Positions 24,331 through 36,843 of a DNA stretch of 64,000 nucleotides are shown here, piece by piece. Both the position numbers and the translations under genes were made by a program. Location of the stretch: positions 35,941,885 to 36,005,884 of the forward strand of contig JAVDOI010000001.1 of NCBI GenBank assembly GCA_032191485.1, in the 5' to 3' direction. Positions within the stretch are counted from its first letter, which is position 1. Each line of letters begins with the position of its first letter. Below the pieces are notes generated by a model. That model searched no databases and was not told the DNA's origin. It worked only from the letters and a program-made list of their open reading frames with translations. Source of the DNA: Leptoclinus maculatus. Lineage: Eukaryota > Chordata > Actinopteri > Perciformes > Stichaeidae.

Positions 24331-25341
24331 AAGATGTTCCCTCGCTCTATTTGCTTAATATGACATGGACAATTATGGGAACTCATCAAAGGAAACACTG
24401 CATGGAGTTGAACACAGGGAAATTGAGTCTCTGACAACATAAAACCTTTTGAAAAGTTTACTTAATGTGTGTTAACTGAATATTGAACTGGGGAACAAAG
24501 GACACTGGGAGCATAGATACACAAAACTATTTTGTCAGGCTTTTCTAAAAGGATTGTTAATTCTTTTGTGAAATATTTTATACTTTTACATTTTCAGGGA
24601 TATAAGAATCACAGTGGAAGTTCAAACAATCACTCAATTTTTTATTGTTTTTGTTTACACTATCAGCTGATTATGTTGAATATTAGCCGATTGGCAAAAC
24701 CCCCCCAAAAAACCCACCTTCTGAGCCGTTTGCAGAGGTTGATACACAGTGAACTTTGTTAAAATTAAGTTGCATCGAACAATGTTTTCGGAAAGGGGTT
24801 CTTTTTCTCTCATGGCCTAATAAAACTGCCTAATAAAATTGCTCTCCCGCCGTTTATGCAACCCACTCTGAATTTAAAAAGCTGTTACTTCAGATGAACA
24901 AGCACGCCATCTTTGAAGATTTTCTGTGAGCATCTGTTTTGTTTGAGATTCTTGAAACTGTCACAGCCTTCAGTAAATTGGAGGCTGCAGAGGAACAGCA
25001 TTGTCTGAGACTGCCCTGACACCAGCTGGTGGAGGTTTGGCAATGGTATTTGTTTATGAGTGATGAAGCTCTCTGTAGTGGAGAGACTTCAAGCGACAGT
25101 TACTCAAGCATCGCAGGTACACCCTGCAAAGCAGCTGGCTTCTCTTCCAGCCTGTCCTTACATTATCTTCATCTGCATGGTGTCAGAAATAGCTTCTGCT
25201 GATGTCCTTCTTGAAGTGTACATGCAACAAGGCCATTCACTGTGTTTACAAACTCACACTCTGCCTTCCTATCCACACCATGCTGTTGTTGTGCCCCCTG
25301 TGGCCCCTCATGCGTGCCCCCTGTCACCATGCGCCACTCAC

Positions 25342-25536
25342 TTGCCAAACCGTAGACCTCCGGCATGCATGTGGCTCTGGACCGTCTGCCAGCGCCCGGC
25401 CTTGCTGCACCCCATCACCATGCTTCGAATGCTGTCGCTGCGACTGGGCCCAGCCCCAGAGCAAGCGCCACCCCCGCTGTCACTGGCCCCCGGCGAGGGT
25501 CCAGCACCTCCCTGCCCACCCTTATCCACGGCCCCA
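25342..25536 (-). CDS. syt7: synaptotagmin-7, 195-bp alternative linker exon
   Basis: The exon is 195 bp, 65 codons, phase 2 to phase 2. The acceptor is GCTCCTCCCAG and the donor TGGCAA|GTGAGT. It has a flexible Gly/Ser-rich first half (GAVDKGGQGGAGPSPGASDS). The second half, SDSIRSMVMGCSKAGRWQTV then QSHMHAGGLRFG, is less repetitive and basic. That half looks like a constrained peptide rather than filler. The split codon with the upstream exon gives Asn. It belongs to the variable SYT7 cytoplasmic linker. A long CU-rich tract lies directly upstream in the transcript. The plus-strand frame over the same bases is a shadow of this GC-rich exon. Confidence 0.87.
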
Positions 25537-25555
25537 CTGGGAGGAGCAGTCGGGT

Positions 25556-25695
25556 TGATCAGAGACAAAGAAACACGGACAGACAGAAAGAACGGACCAG
25601 GATACAAAGAGGAGGGAGAGAGAGAGAGACGGACAGACGAGAGACAGACGCACAGACGTACAGAGCCGGAAAGCAAAAGATTCATCAGTACAGTT
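25556..25695. repeat. Purine-rich tract just upstream of the 195-bp exon
   Basis: On the transcript strand this is a CU-rich stretch with repeated CTGTCTGTC and CTCTCTCTC words, beginning about 20 nt upstream of the acceptor. Such extended pyrimidine tracts are typical of PTB-regulated exons. The regulatory role is inferred. Confidence 0.55.
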
Positions 25696-26639
25696 AGACA
25701 AACTGGTGAGTGAGACACTTTGTGAGCCGTCTGTCCAGCCACAAGTGTCCAGTATACAACAACTTTGAGGAGCCACTACTCCTCAGTCAGTAAAAATCAG
25801 TGCTCTTCACTGCTTGTTGAAGAGTCTTTTCTGTGCACATTTGACTGAGACACATACTATATCCCCAAAAGTACAATAGTTCTATTCAAAGTTGTACAGC
25901 ATTGATGGCCAACGGATCCGTTTATATTAAGACAATTTGTAATGCCAAATTCAGTTGTATAATGCAAAATACAAGCAAAGTAAAGAGCTTTTGCCTTTAG
26001 GGAACTTTTTCTTAATAAAGCTTTTCACTTTGCTAAAATCAGTGAAAGTAATTCTGGTGAGAAATAGGCCAAAGAGCTTTAGGAGTGCGGGGATGCAGCA
26101 GGTCAGCCTCATTTCACACTACACAGGGAACAGCAATGACCAATCTGCTGGCTCTGTGAATTAGGAATAATTGTTGAGTAACGAGGCAGATGCATCTTCA
26201 GATTTTTTAAAATGCAGGTGATGATAACAGAGCACTATTGTCTCTAATCTCACAGCAGCTCACCTGCAGCTCACAATAAAAACAAAAAGCCTGTTTATCT
26301 AATGAGTTTGTGCAAAACATTTTCATATTAAAATGGCGCCACCTAACCCACCCCTGACCTCGACTTGAGACGTCACAGTGACGAGACAGGACGTCGACTT
26401 CAGTACAGGGACCTTCTACTGAGTGAGGACAAACCACACAACACACAACTGCACAACATTTAGACACTGAGTGTAGCCTGACGGTAAAATGAATGACTTC
26501 TCACTGAACAATGAGATATTTTTGTGGCTATCTTGGCTACTGTTGTGATTAACCTGTCCATATTCTCACATACAATTCATCAGCACCATAAAAACTATAA
26601 AATGTAAAACTATAAATACGAATAATTTCTCTACAGCAC

Positions 26640-26846
26640 TTTTATTTTCCTTTGGGTGAAATATTACTGCACTGAAACTACACCATAGCTGTAATTTTGG
26701 TCTCTCTTTTTTTGTAAATGTATTCATTTTTTTTATTTTTTCCCTTTCATTGTGTTTTTAAATGTTGAGCTAATGCATTTCTTCACCATGTAAAGCACTT
26801 TGAGTTGCCTCTGAGCTTGAAAGGTGATAAACAAACAAACCTGCCT
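26640..26846 (+). mobile_element. LINE 3' tail fragment
   Basis: The sequence tgtaaagcactttgagttgc, then cttgaaaggtgataaacaa, is a characteristic 3' end of fish L2/Rex-type LINEs (GTAAAGCACTTTGA...GAAAGGTG.TATA.AAATAAA). No coding remnant precedes it. It is antisense to syt7. Confidence 0.6.
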
Positions 26847-27380
26847 AAAGCTTCATCATCTCGAAAGTAAGGAGTAAGAAAGGGTTGACTCAGAAATGGC
26901 AGCATCAGCAGCCGATTAAATGCAGCGCAAATATAAATAATTATCTCAATAACATAATGCAATGCAAACAGTCGCTGCCGCTCACTGATTCTTACAATAG
27001 TTTCAACATCACTGCACAGATACAGAGTAATTGATCACCCCGTGGTTTTGAAAGAGTCAAGTGAGTTGTAATTAGAGAGGATGAGAATGAACAGGTTCAC
27101 TTTATGCCTCGGTGACGTGTGAGATGCATCTAAATGATGGAATGGAGGTTGATATGAAACAGACGCTATAGCACCCAAACTCTTAATTGCTGTAATGTAC
27201 CCAGCAGAGGCTGTGTCTCTATTTTTGGAACAGGGCTCAGGAGACCAGACTCAGGAGGGCTATCAGGCAGCCTTAAAGCACTTACAGTACTATGAGTGAT
27301 AGTGGGAGTAGTGCCAACAAATGAGCAGAAAACACGGAGCGAGTGGAAGAAGAGGTGAGAGGAGTAAAAACACACGTACA

Positions 27381-27498
<118 letters not shown>

Positions 27499-27534
27499 AC
27501 AACAGTAAAAGAAAGTTAAACAGAAACCACCCTA

Positions 27535-27996
27535 TTAAAGTAACAGTTGAACATTTGGGGAAAGTTTTTTTGGTGGAAAGTTAGATGAGAAGATCGCACA
27601 CCACTCGCATACCACATGTCAAGCTAGCTGCCGGTTGGCTTAGCTGAGCACAAAGACAGGAATCACAAGGAAACAGATATTCCAAGGTCTACCAGCACCT
27701 CTTAACCTCACTAATTGTAAGCACTAAAAACGAAGTGCTAATATTCAGCAACACACAGGGTCGGTTTTGTGCAAAGCTAGCATGCCGTATTATATACGTT
27801 ATATTTAACAATACAGAATAAGAAACAGAAAGTGGTGTTGATCTTCCCGTCCTACTCTGTTTCCTTATGATTCAAGTCTTTGTGCTAAGCTAAGCTAACC
27901 GGCAGCTGGCTGTAGCTCTTCACATTTCACAGACAGGTGTGAGATTGGTGTCCATCTTCTCACCTAACTCCCAAAACGTCAAACTATTCCTTTAAA
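27535..27996. mobile_element. Fold-back MITE with long terminal inverted repeats
   Basis: The left end TTAAAGTAACAGTTGAACAT and the right end read inward, TTTAAAGGAATAGTTTGACG, are inverted copies. The match continues inward through GTTAGATGAGAAGAT versus GTTAGGTGAGAAGAT and through AGCTGCCGGTTGGCTTAGCT versus AGCTGCCGGTTAGCTTAGCT. The two arms of about 180 bases flank a short AT-rich loop (about 27710-27830). There is no coding capacity. It resembles abundant non-autonomous DNA elements in percomorph fish. Confidence 0.75.
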
Positions 27997-29023
27997 CTAA
28001 ACCACGCAAAGATACATCAACAACCCTGATGGTTTAGGTAAGTCTACGTTTAAGTCAAGTCTGCCACAGCAAACTAAGAAGCAGATTTCAATACATGGAG
28101 TGGAGGCTGGCTTGTATAAAAGGGGAAAAGGTTCAATTGAAATAGTGAGATCTGCTCCCTGAGGGTTGTCTGTCTCCATGGTAACACTCAATGGGCTGCA
28201 GGTGAGAGGTAACTAGGGTCTGATGAGGCCAGCAGGGCTGTAGGGAATGGGGCTATCAAACCTTTCACTTGTACACCCTGTACACTGTGCGTGAGCAAAC
28301 TAAAATGTTATTTCCCAGATTTGATGTTTTGTGTTTTGACTGTAACGACCAAATGGGTCTCCAACATATTCTCTGTAATCCTCTATCTCATAAACATTTA
28401 TGGTTTAAAACCGGTTTTCAAATAAGATACTCCAATAATTTAGTACGGCTGTTGGCAGACAGAAAAACTGTCATTCTACCAAAAAGCGAACATTTGGAAA
28501 ATGGTCGTAATTTCTGTCAATGTTAGGGCAGTCCTAGGAATCACAGCAATATTAAGGGATGGTGCTGCACATCTCTATCAGGTGCTGCATGGCCAGCAGT
28601 GCATACTAAACACCACCTCGCTGTCGACATGCCTGAGAACAAAAACATGAGGATTACCAGGGATGAGAGGAGACTTCTGTTAAAAAGACATGTGGCCAGG
28701 CAGCATTACAAAATGAGGCTTTCTGACCCCCTTCAGGCTATTAAATGTGACCTTTTCACTGCTCAGAGTGATATATTGATCAACCCTGGCCTTTGATTCT
28801 GAGTATATTTTGTGCTATTTGTCAGATACTTAAGCACACAAATAGCCGAACACAAGACTTTATTTAATTTTTGATAATAGTGTTCGAAACACATCCCTAC
28901 TGTGCTAGTATTGCCAAATTTGTATTACAGCTTTGAGGGATTTTTCCAAGGTGCACACAAGCCCCTGTTCATTACAGCCCTGCCCAGATTGAGGGTCCCT
29001 TACCAGCCATGACTGAGACTCAC

Positions 29024-29164
29024 TTGGGCGTGAGGCGAGGGTCTCCGTAGGGAGCATAGGGAGACATGTTTAAGAGGAACTCCTTGGGCGGGTAGGAGCT
29101 CCACCTCTGTTGCACGTTGCTGCTGTCATTGTTGTTCCAAAAGTCTCTGTCCAGATCATTGTGG
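29024..29164 (-). CDS. syt7: synaptotagmin-7, 141-bp alternative linker exon
   Basis: The exon is 141 bp, 47 codons, phase 2 to phase 2. The acceptor is CTCTCTCTAG, preceded by a pure CT run, and the donor is CCCAA|GTGAGT. The peptide reads HNDLDRDFWNNNDSSNVQQR, then WSSYPPKEFLLNMSPYAPYG and DPRLTP. It is polar with aromatic residues, and the PPKEFLLNMSPYAPYGDPRL part is unlike random intron translation. From memory I believe similar sequence occurs in long SYT7 linker isoforms of other vertebrates. The split codon with the upstream exon gives Asn. Skipping keeps the frame. It encodes cytoplasmic linker between the membrane anchor and C2A. Confidence 0.88.
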
Positions 29165-29190
29165 CTAGAGAGAGAGAGGGAGAGAGAGGT
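29165..29190 (-). promoter_or_regulatory. syt7: CU-repeat polypyrimidine tract of the 141-bp exon
   Basis: On the transcript strand, CTCTCTCTCCCTCTCTCTCT runs directly into the TAG acceptor. It is a long, repetitive pyrimidine tract of the kind bound by PTB proteins, which repress neuronal exons. Binding is inferred, not shown. Confidence 0.5.
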
Positions 29191-30189
29191 AAGACAGGTG
29201 AGAGTCCCAAGCAATCAAAAACACTTATAAAGAAGAAAAACATGACAGATGAGAGAAGTGATGGGGGGGGAAGTGATAGAATTACATTCTAAAACAGGGC
29301 GCAGTTTACTTTTTACGCTTTAAACAGAGATACATTGTTCATAAAATACAAGGTTCATATGGTTCCACAGGATAAAAGGGAGACAAGTCTGTTGCAGTTT
29401 GCATGTCAAAAAACCCAATAGCATGAAATGTTGGACCATGATAAAAACACCCGGAGTGGAGAAACAAGAAGTGACCTGCACGCTTTATCACTCTGTCAGA
29501 GATGAGGAAACAAATAAAACAGAGGAGGTAGAAAAGTCAGTATACAACAAAAACAACAGCTGATTGAAAAAACACACATTGGATATGAAAAAGAAAAGAA
29601 AATAATAACAAATGAGTGGTTTAAAGCGTCATTCAATTAATAAGTATAATAACAACATGAATTCTCAAGGTTGTTTCCAATGGTAATATTACAGTCCAAA
29701 ATAATAAAACTACAGCTATGCAAGATGGCAGCACCGTTCATATTTACAGTCAGAGACAGAGTTGTGAATGTTCGGAATTTAGCAATTTCTTGAAAATACT
29801 GTTTTCAACTGAACGGCAGCTAACATTGTTTCAGTGTTCTGTAATAATGTGTGACTACTGCATTTACATGTTTGCGTTAGCTTATATTCAAAACTAATTA
29901 AAAGAAATGTCATTTGGAGGTAAAGCCTTTTTAATCTTTGATTCATACAAACAGAATATACAAGTGACTTTCCTCCACTGTGTTCTGAAGAGACCGTATA
30001 ATTCAACCTCTTTGATAAATGAGAAATATACCCATATAACACTGTCTTCTGGGCATCATTTCATGGTGGACCATTTCAGGCTACAAGATTAGCTTTCCAG
30101 TCACAAATGGCGTATGTTAAAATGCGATACTATCACCTCATCATAGATCATTTCCATATGCTTCCATCTAAACCCTCCCTGACACCTAC
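29165..30189 (-). other. syt7: syt7 intron between the juxtamembrane and 141-bp exons
   Basis: A 1.0-kb intron, the shortest here, donor GTAGGT. It is AT-rich with no recognisable repeat. Confidence 0.85.
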
Positions 30190-30269
30190 TTGATGGCTTT
30201 ATTTTCCCCTCGACCTCTCACAGAATCTGGAGAGCTGGCAGCCTCCACCCCAGGCTTATTCCTCTTCCC
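30190..30269 (-). CDS. syt7: synaptotagmin-7, basic juxtamembrane exon
   Basis: The exon is 80 bp (26 codons plus 2 bases), entering in phase 0 and leaving in phase 2. The acceptor is CTCTTTGCAG and the donor TCAA|GTAGGT. The peptide is GKRNKPGVEAASSPDSVRGR, then GENKAI. It matches the human SYT7 segment with GKRYK, TPDSGRGRGEKKAIK at the same place after the membrane anchor. It is positively charged, as expected for the cytosolic side of a type I-like anchor near acidic lipids. Its phase-2 end can splice to the exon at 1049-1172 (short isoform, Lys at the junction) or to any of the linker cassette exons, so it is the branch point of the alternative splicing. Confidence 0.94.
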
Positions 30270-32584
30270 CTGCAAAGAGACAAGAGGCAGACAGAGACGG
30301 ATCTTAGAGCCGTGTTTTGATCATTCTTTACAAAAGCATTTTTGCAAGTGAAGTGCACATTACAGAGACTTTGGGACAGCATCATGTTGGAATATGATGA
30401 ATGAGGGAAGAGCAGAAATTGGTTTGATGCTACAGCCTGCTTCTAAGGTTCACAACATGACCAGGGACCACTTGAGACGCCAAAACAAAACGCTCACATG
30501 CACGGACATGTCTTCACACACAAACAAATGAAATGTACATGCTTACTGTTCAATGAAATCAGACACAAAACACATGTTATGATCATTTAAAACAGGAAGA
30601 CGTGTAAACATTTATTAAAACTGAACATTTAGAACCCTTTCTGTCACAATGGTTAAATAGCAGCTGACATAGCATGGTGTATTACACTTGTAAAGACAAA
30701 GTTAAACTCATAGTTATGCTTAAAGGGGTTAGAGCATAGCTACAGAGCCTGACACCGACACCACATAGCTGGGCTTGCTGGAGGGAGGGAAGGCAAGGGA
30801 AGAAACAGAACCAGGGGCGGGGCAGACTGTCAGACCCTGCTGCAGCAAAATGAGAGGTTTTCTAAAGGGACTCTGGTGCTCGAAAACAATGCCACTTTCG
30901 TCCACAGGGACCGCTAAAATTGACACAAAATGAAATGACCTTGTTGTAGCTTTAAATTGAAGATATCGTCTTCTTCTTTTCAGTAAAACACATTCAAAAA
31001 GGCAATCCCCACTGCAAATCTTCTGCTCACCACAATCGTTGCTCTCTATCACAGTGAACAATTTGTGGGGTATAGTATTGATGCAGGACACAGCCTGATC
31101 ATGTACGCTGCATCCAACTAGTCTAGCGGTGTTGTTGACACTGAGCTATATATCACAACGCTGTGGATATCTGCAGCCGGACTAACATTAAACCATGGCA
31201 TCAGTAACGGATACTTTACAAATCACAAACTCAAAAGTTTTCTTTTCAAAGCAGACACATTTCTATCCAGAGCTCTTTTAAGGAGAAACAAGACCATTTT
31301 GGAGGGTGGGGAAAATGCTAGATATAGGCAGCAAAAATGCATACATTTATAGTGTAATGTATTATACAGCTCACTTTACTTCCTCTGTGCACATTTTCAG
31401 CACTTAATGGATCATGCTGAGCAGAGCAATACACACTGGTTACCGTTATTGAGCTTTACGTTACATATTGAACTCTGTATTTATTGAACTCTTGAGGGTG
31501 ATAACACTGAGCTCTCTCCAGCTGAGTCACACAGACCCTCTGCTCTTACATAATGTTGTATCATGGTAACCTCACAACAAGGACATAAAGAGCACATATG
31601 CCATAAAACGTCCACTAAAAAGGAAAGACATCTCTTCATTTCTCATCGTGAAGTTTTGTCCTTAGTCTAGGAAACAACATTTTGGATTCGATCCTGTTTG
31701 GAGATCTCAGCTACATTACCATCTGTTGCTGTGGATAATTATCATTATCAACTTGACTGAGTTTTAATCAGATATGCCATATTTTGACAAAATATGCAGA
31801 ACTTGGTAAATGACTCCTCTAGTTTTTGAAAGAAAATATCACGTTATGCCAGACAGATTAAAAAAAACAGATTCAAACTCAAGGACTTTTACCAGTACAC
31901 AACGTGCCTGGATGACAAAATACAATATGAGAAGAATATTATTTGCTGCTTGCATTGGGATGAGTTTTATATAACATCAATTTCAAGTCTCTCAAGAGAA
32001 ACCATTATTGCTTGTGCACTCATCCTGCTTGGTGATGAAGGTGTATCCTGTTTCCCTCCTACACTCTCTGCTCCTTTTGATTCGTTCACTTCGCTCTTTG
32101 AAGTGTCAATCCAACTCCTTCCTTCTTCCTCAAAACTGAGATTTTTCAGCAACACACTCTGCAGCAATAAATAACCCCATGCAAACAGCTCAAAAGAAGG
32201 CATGGTGGAGGAGTCGATGCTAAATAACAGATGCAATCTGCCATGAAAGGTTAATTGTGAAAATGAAATGACACAAGAAGAAGATGATTCGTCTTTTATT
32301 GTTAGTGGTTTCTGTTCTGCTGTTCTGCAATCAGCATCTGCTGGTGTTCACAAGTCCCAGGTGGACATTTTATAGAGTTGAGTTACTTTAACAATCCCCT
32401 TTTTTTCCACAAAACAGAGTCAAGTGCAGGTCTTGTTGTTTTTCCGGCAGTGTGGAAGGTGTAGCCCCTGCTTCAGTAACACCATGTACTGTAGTCACAT
32501 CTCCTACAGTATATCTGCTTCATGTCACATGCTATAACTGTTTAATATTCACACCTCGAGGCTATTTTTAGTTTTCCGTTCACT

Positions 32585-32745
32585 CTGACCTGCATGTCTT
32601 AGGACTGTTGGAAGAAACTGGAGAGACCAATACACATACAGGGAGAGTAAACTAATCTAAAAGCTCCTGCTGAGCTGTTCAAACCAAGGACCCTAGTGAT
32701 GTAAGTGATGGTGCTAACCCATGCAGCCATGTGGGAGACAACATA
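32585..32745. repeat. Degenerate SINE-like interspersed repeat
   Basis: The string gcatgtcttaggactgttgg, then aagaaactggagagacc, resembles a very common fish repeat module (CATGTCTTTGGACTGTGGGAGGAAACC-like) ending in a tRNA-B-box-like TTCAAACC...GGACCC and ...GTGCTAACCCATGCAGCC. It is diverged, boundaries are approximate and the class is unsure. Confidence 0.45.
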
Positions 32746-33839
32746 GAGTCTCAAAATAAGAACAGTCTGACATCAGGATTGGCTGAGCCGATTTTCCATG
32801 TTCCTTCAATTATTTATGATAGTTAGAAGAGCCACAGAATAGCGTCAGTTGCTGTGTTTCGATTAGCTAATAAACAAGTCTAAGCCCAATCTTGATATTA
32901 TGACACTTTATAGGAATATGAGTGATAACCATATTATATAAATGGGATAAGATTAACAAGACTCCACAGAAAGGTACATAAGAGAGGAACGTCGTTAGAA
33001 GGCTCTGGGTGGAATCAGTTATGTATGGATAGATTTTAAAGCAGCCATATAAATATTTAAGAGCTGTCTGAAAAATCTCAGAACAGATGGTTCCTCCAGA
33101 TGCAGACAAAGAACACTTCGAGTCCCTAGTTTCCTCAAATCAAGACAGACAAAAACTGTTGTCAACAATGTTCATGTTTTCTGATCCACCACCTCTGTCG
33201 TTACGTTTTGGTCCAGTTTAAACTGAAAGTGTCAGGACAGTTCGTCATCAGTTCATTCAATTGTGCTTCTGTAATATTGTAATATGTGCCTTGAAAGGGA
33301 AAAAACGAATGTATGCTGCTGTTTACTTTTTAGTTAGTCGACTTTCTTATCAGACTTTGATGGAGGATTTCTTTGCTCTTTTTGGTTGAGAGATTTGTTG
33401 CACAATTTTAAACTCAATGATGAATGCAGTACTTGATCTCAATGAAGGATTTTGAGCAGCCTGCAGGCTTTCAGACACAGCCGAGTGCTGAATGTTTATC
33501 TGAATGCAGCTTTCAGTGTCCCGCAAACAGGTTGCCTCTTTATGTATTCTACTGTATCTCCCTCTAATGCATCCACAATACACTCTATTATTTACTATGT
33601 CACATCTCATGTGTCCAGTTCGGCAGAAACATTTTCAATAGAGAGCGAAGCTTTGGGGCCTGACCTAATCTGTACCTACATTCAGCCACTACACTGCAAA
33701 CACACACACATACTGCACAGTGCATACACACAGCACAGAATAATATTAGATTTGGGAACTCAGAGATGGATAGATTTCCAGAAGTCAAGAATATGCTATC
33801 AAGTGCATCTCATCAATCATTTAACAGAATCATAAAATC

Positions 33840-33995
33840 CGAAGGAGGCTGTAGAGCAGAGGGTGGAGAAGGTACAATGTTGAGAGAGCGTGGGTGGATG
33901 TGAGAAGCAGAAGGGAAGATGGAGAAGAGAAACAGGAGTACGACGATAGAGTAGAGGAGCGAGTGAGAAACACGGAGGGACAGCACAGAGGAGGT
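33840..33995. repeat. Purine-rich low-complexity tract
   Basis: G/A-dominated plus strand (gaagggaagatggagaagag and similar). The minus-strand open frame over it is compositional. Confidence 0.5.
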
Positions 33996-35246
33996 TGGAA
34001 ACAGACTACAGAATAACGAAGGCGCCCAGCTGTGCAGAGGACACACACCTGGATGTTCAACACCGACCAGCCTCACCTCCTCTTTTCCCGCCTGTTTGTA
34101 TGCCTCTGTGGCTGCCTCTGCCTCTCCCTTCCCTCCTCCTCCCACTCTCCTCCTACTTCCACTCCCATTAAACAACCAATGGCATGAGACCAGTTCCAAC
34201 AGTTTCATCTCTCCTGGAGCAAATGTTTTCATATGGATGTTGGATGTTTACATGCTTCTAATTTGTTTTCCAAATTACTTTTTGCATGAAATACAGTCGC
34301 TGCCAGCTGGATTATGTTCAGTGGAAACATTTAGGCAACAAAAGCACTTTGGTTAAGGTTAGGTAAAGAAAACTGGGACAGAAAATTCATCAACTATTAC
34401 TACTACGACTTTGATAATTGATTAATTGTTTATGTTGTATTTTGTAGCAACAATGGCAAACATTTTCTGGTCCAGGCCTCTCAAAGAGGATTTATTTTTC
34501 TAATTCATGATACATTTGAGATCCTTGCAATCTGGACTGTTGATTGGACGAAACAAGCAAAACAAAAAGGCTCTGGGAAATTGTGACATGTTTAGCTTTT
34601 TTCTGCCATTTTACAGCCCAAATGATTCATCAAGAAAGTGATCAGCAGATTAATACATGTGTTACAGAATCACTTCTCGCACATCGGCTCTATTTCACCT
34701 GTAGGTGTTTATTTATTTATCCTTTAAGGGTATAACCCACAAAACAAACACAAGAGAATATGTCAGAAGGAGACAAGGACTATGGGGAACCACAGAGGCA
34801 ACAGAGACGAAAGGACAGCGGAACAATCCTGGAAAACTAAATCAGTGACATTCTGACAAGGACATGTAGATAAAGTGACAAAAGGACAAATACAAACCAG
34901 ACTATTAGGTATAAAAGGAGAAGGAGGGTGACACAAAAACAAAGACAGAGACATAGATAACATGAGGATAAACAAAGATAAGAAATGGGTTTGTTTGTCA
35001 GGTTCAATTTTGTTTTGTTTCACCAAAGCAATGATAGCAATTTAGACTTTAAGGAGCACTTAACATACTTTATAACTCTAGTAAGTGATCATACATTTTA
35101 CCCTGGAGAATTATGTCATTTAGCTCAGCTGTTTTTCTTCTGAATAGCCCGGTTATATCTCGGCTTGTGTGTATGTTTGATCAACTGCTGTGCTGCAGTC
35201 ACTCCTCAGAACAAGAGATGAGAGAGCAGGACAAAAGGAAGGCAAG

Positions 35247-35259
35247 GGGGGGGGGGGGC
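35247..35259. repeat. Poly-G run (about G13)
   Basis: A mononucleotide G run within ggcaagg...gcagg. It is prone to assembly or sequencing error and to length change. Confidence 0.8.
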
Positions 35260-35346
35260 AGGACAGAGTGTAGCAAATGCCAGCGGATCAAAATGTATAG
35301 GAGGAATTACACTTGCTTCAGCAGCCAATAGCCCTGAGTGATGCTC

Positions 35347-35369
35347 ATTAGCATATGAATCATTAGCAT
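35347..35369. promoter_or_regulatory. Paired ATTAGCAT (POU/homeodomain-like) motif
   Basis: Two identical octamers ATTAGCAT start at 35347 and 35362, separated by ATGAATC, inside a short non-repetitive stretch. ATTAGCAT is one base from the octamer ATTTGCAT and contains a TAAT-type homeodomain core on the other strand. This could be an intronic enhancer site for a neuronal gene. No functional evidence is visible in the sequence. Confidence 0.25.
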
Positions 35370-36739
35370 AGCACTGGAGGCTGGAGGCAAGCAGCCATGA
35401 TGCACAAAGCCATGTTTACAGAGAGCACAAGGTTTCTGATCTTGTTTGCTGTCATGGCCAAACATACAGCCTCTATCTGGTCCCCATGCCATAGAGCACA
35501 GAGAGCAGAACGCCATTCAACAACAACAACAACACATCAGGCAATCCGTGTATACATTCAATTCAAGGTCATCAAAAGAAAACCTGACTGCCCACACAAC
35601 AGCAGTTCTTCTTCAATAGCTTAGAGTTGTTCAGAAACATGGTAAGCTGTAAAATGTAAAGGACCGTGTGTTTTCATGAGAGCCATTTGGCCTCAGTCAA
35701 GAGGCTGGGTATTGAACCTCAATATTGTCTTAGTACCAACTGTAACGTGTCTGTAGCACTGAGCATCAACACCTTTAAAATACTGAAAGCTGACAGTGAA
35801 CGTTTAATTATATTTTTGATCAAACAGGTCTTGATTTAAATCGCGGTTTTTTTTCTCCAATTTTAGACACTTTTTTTTTTCTTGTTTTTTATGTTTAGTT
35901 AAGACTTCATTATGAGTTTGGATTCTTTTATTGAATGAAAATTACGTTTTGGAGAAAAACATGTTTACATTTTTAAAGTAAGGCATCTCAAAAAGTAGTG
36001 TTATGGAATAGGATGGAATTATTTTCACTATCATTTAATCAATGACTATTCAATTCATCATTTTCAATTCATCAGTGTGATGTCTTTGAACCTCTCACAA
36101 CCCAAAGATAACAATTTACAATGATATAAATCACCACAAAAGCAACAAATCTTCACACTGGAGAGCCTTGGAGTGTTTGGTATTACTCAAACACCACCCA
36201 GCCCAACTCAGTGGCTTATTCATCTACATAACTTATTATTCACTCATTGTCCAATAAAATAAAAATAAAAGATTAGTAAAAGAATAAAAGATGACATCAT
36301 GATTATTTAGTAGTAATTATTTAGTTGTAGCAATTATTAAGCATTAGCATATCAAACACAAACATCTTGATGTAAATGTACAAAAACATTTGTGCATGGA
36401 AGACACTGAGGAAACTAGGTTGAAGTATTTTATTTTGAAATAGTTAGTTAATAATAACTCGGCAGTGATTGATTTAACTTAATGATACTTTTTGCCTTTC
36501 ACAAGAAGAATTCAGCCAATACAGAAAACAATGAACATTACATGATCAACTGTACCAAGGTCAGATGTAAAAGATTTCCCTCCTCTTCATTCAGTGCAGC
36601 TGTGTTGTATGAAGTGTTTCTGTCCCTGTCCAAAGTGTTGTGATTCACAGAGGGCCTCAGCTCAGTTGAAATAACTTTCTCCAAATCATTTGAAATAAAT
36701 GTTAACATTGAAATGTGACTATTAAGCACTGTAACTTAC

Positions 36740-36843
36740 CAGTTTACGTTGACACCAGGTGCAGACGCCACACAGAGCTACCAGCCAAACGGCACATACT
36801 ACGGACGCAACAGACACCAGGAATACACTGAGAGACACTGAGC
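36740..36843 (-). CDS. syt7: synaptotagmin-7, transmembrane-anchor exon
   Basis: The exon is 104 bp. It enters with two bases of a split codon (GC) after a CCCTCAG acceptor and leaves in phase 0 at CTG|GTAAGT. It encodes SVSLSVFLVSVASVVCAVWL then VALCGVCTWCQRKL: one hydrophobic membrane-spanning segment followed by a Cys-rich stretch and a basic stop-transfer signal. Human SYT7 has the matching VTVVLCGLCHWCQRKL, so the CG(V/L)C.WCQRKL signature fixes the identity. The cysteines are likely palmitoylation sites, as in mammalian SYT7. The exon puts the short N-terminus in the vesicle or lysosome lumen (extracellular after fusion) and the linker plus C2 domains in the cytosol. Exon 1, with the start codon, is not in the window. 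Confidence 0.94.

Larger units (their letters stand above)
20428..25341 (-). other. syt7: syt7 intron between the 195-bp and 348-bp linker exons
   Basis: A 4.9-kb intron, GTGAGT donor. It holds a purine-rich tract (20580-20745), a (GA)24 run and a possible interspersed-repeat fragment at 24130-24330. Other parts, including 21-23 kb, show nothing recognisable. Confidence 0.8.
30270..36739 (-). other. syt7: syt7 intron between the membrane-anchor and juxtamembrane exons
   Basis: A 6.5-kb intron with consensus donor GTAAGT. It contains a SINE-like repeat remnant near 32.6 kb, purine-rich tracts near 33.9 and 34.8 kb, a G13 run near 35.25 kb and a paired ATTAGCAT motif at 35347-35369. The rest, including 31-32 kb and 35.7-36.7 kb, has no recognisable feature. 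Confidence 0.85.

Noticed and set aside
25060..25713. A 217-codon plus-strand open frame
   Set aside because: It overlaps the minus-strand 195-bp exon and its CU-rich upstream tract. Its Pro/Ala/Cys/His bias is the antisense of a Gly/Ser-rich exon, and no plus-strand gene context exists.
28269..28796. Two plus-strand open frames of 85 and 65 codons
   Set aside because: No recognisable motif, no splice context and intronic AT-rich composition; length is within chance expectation.
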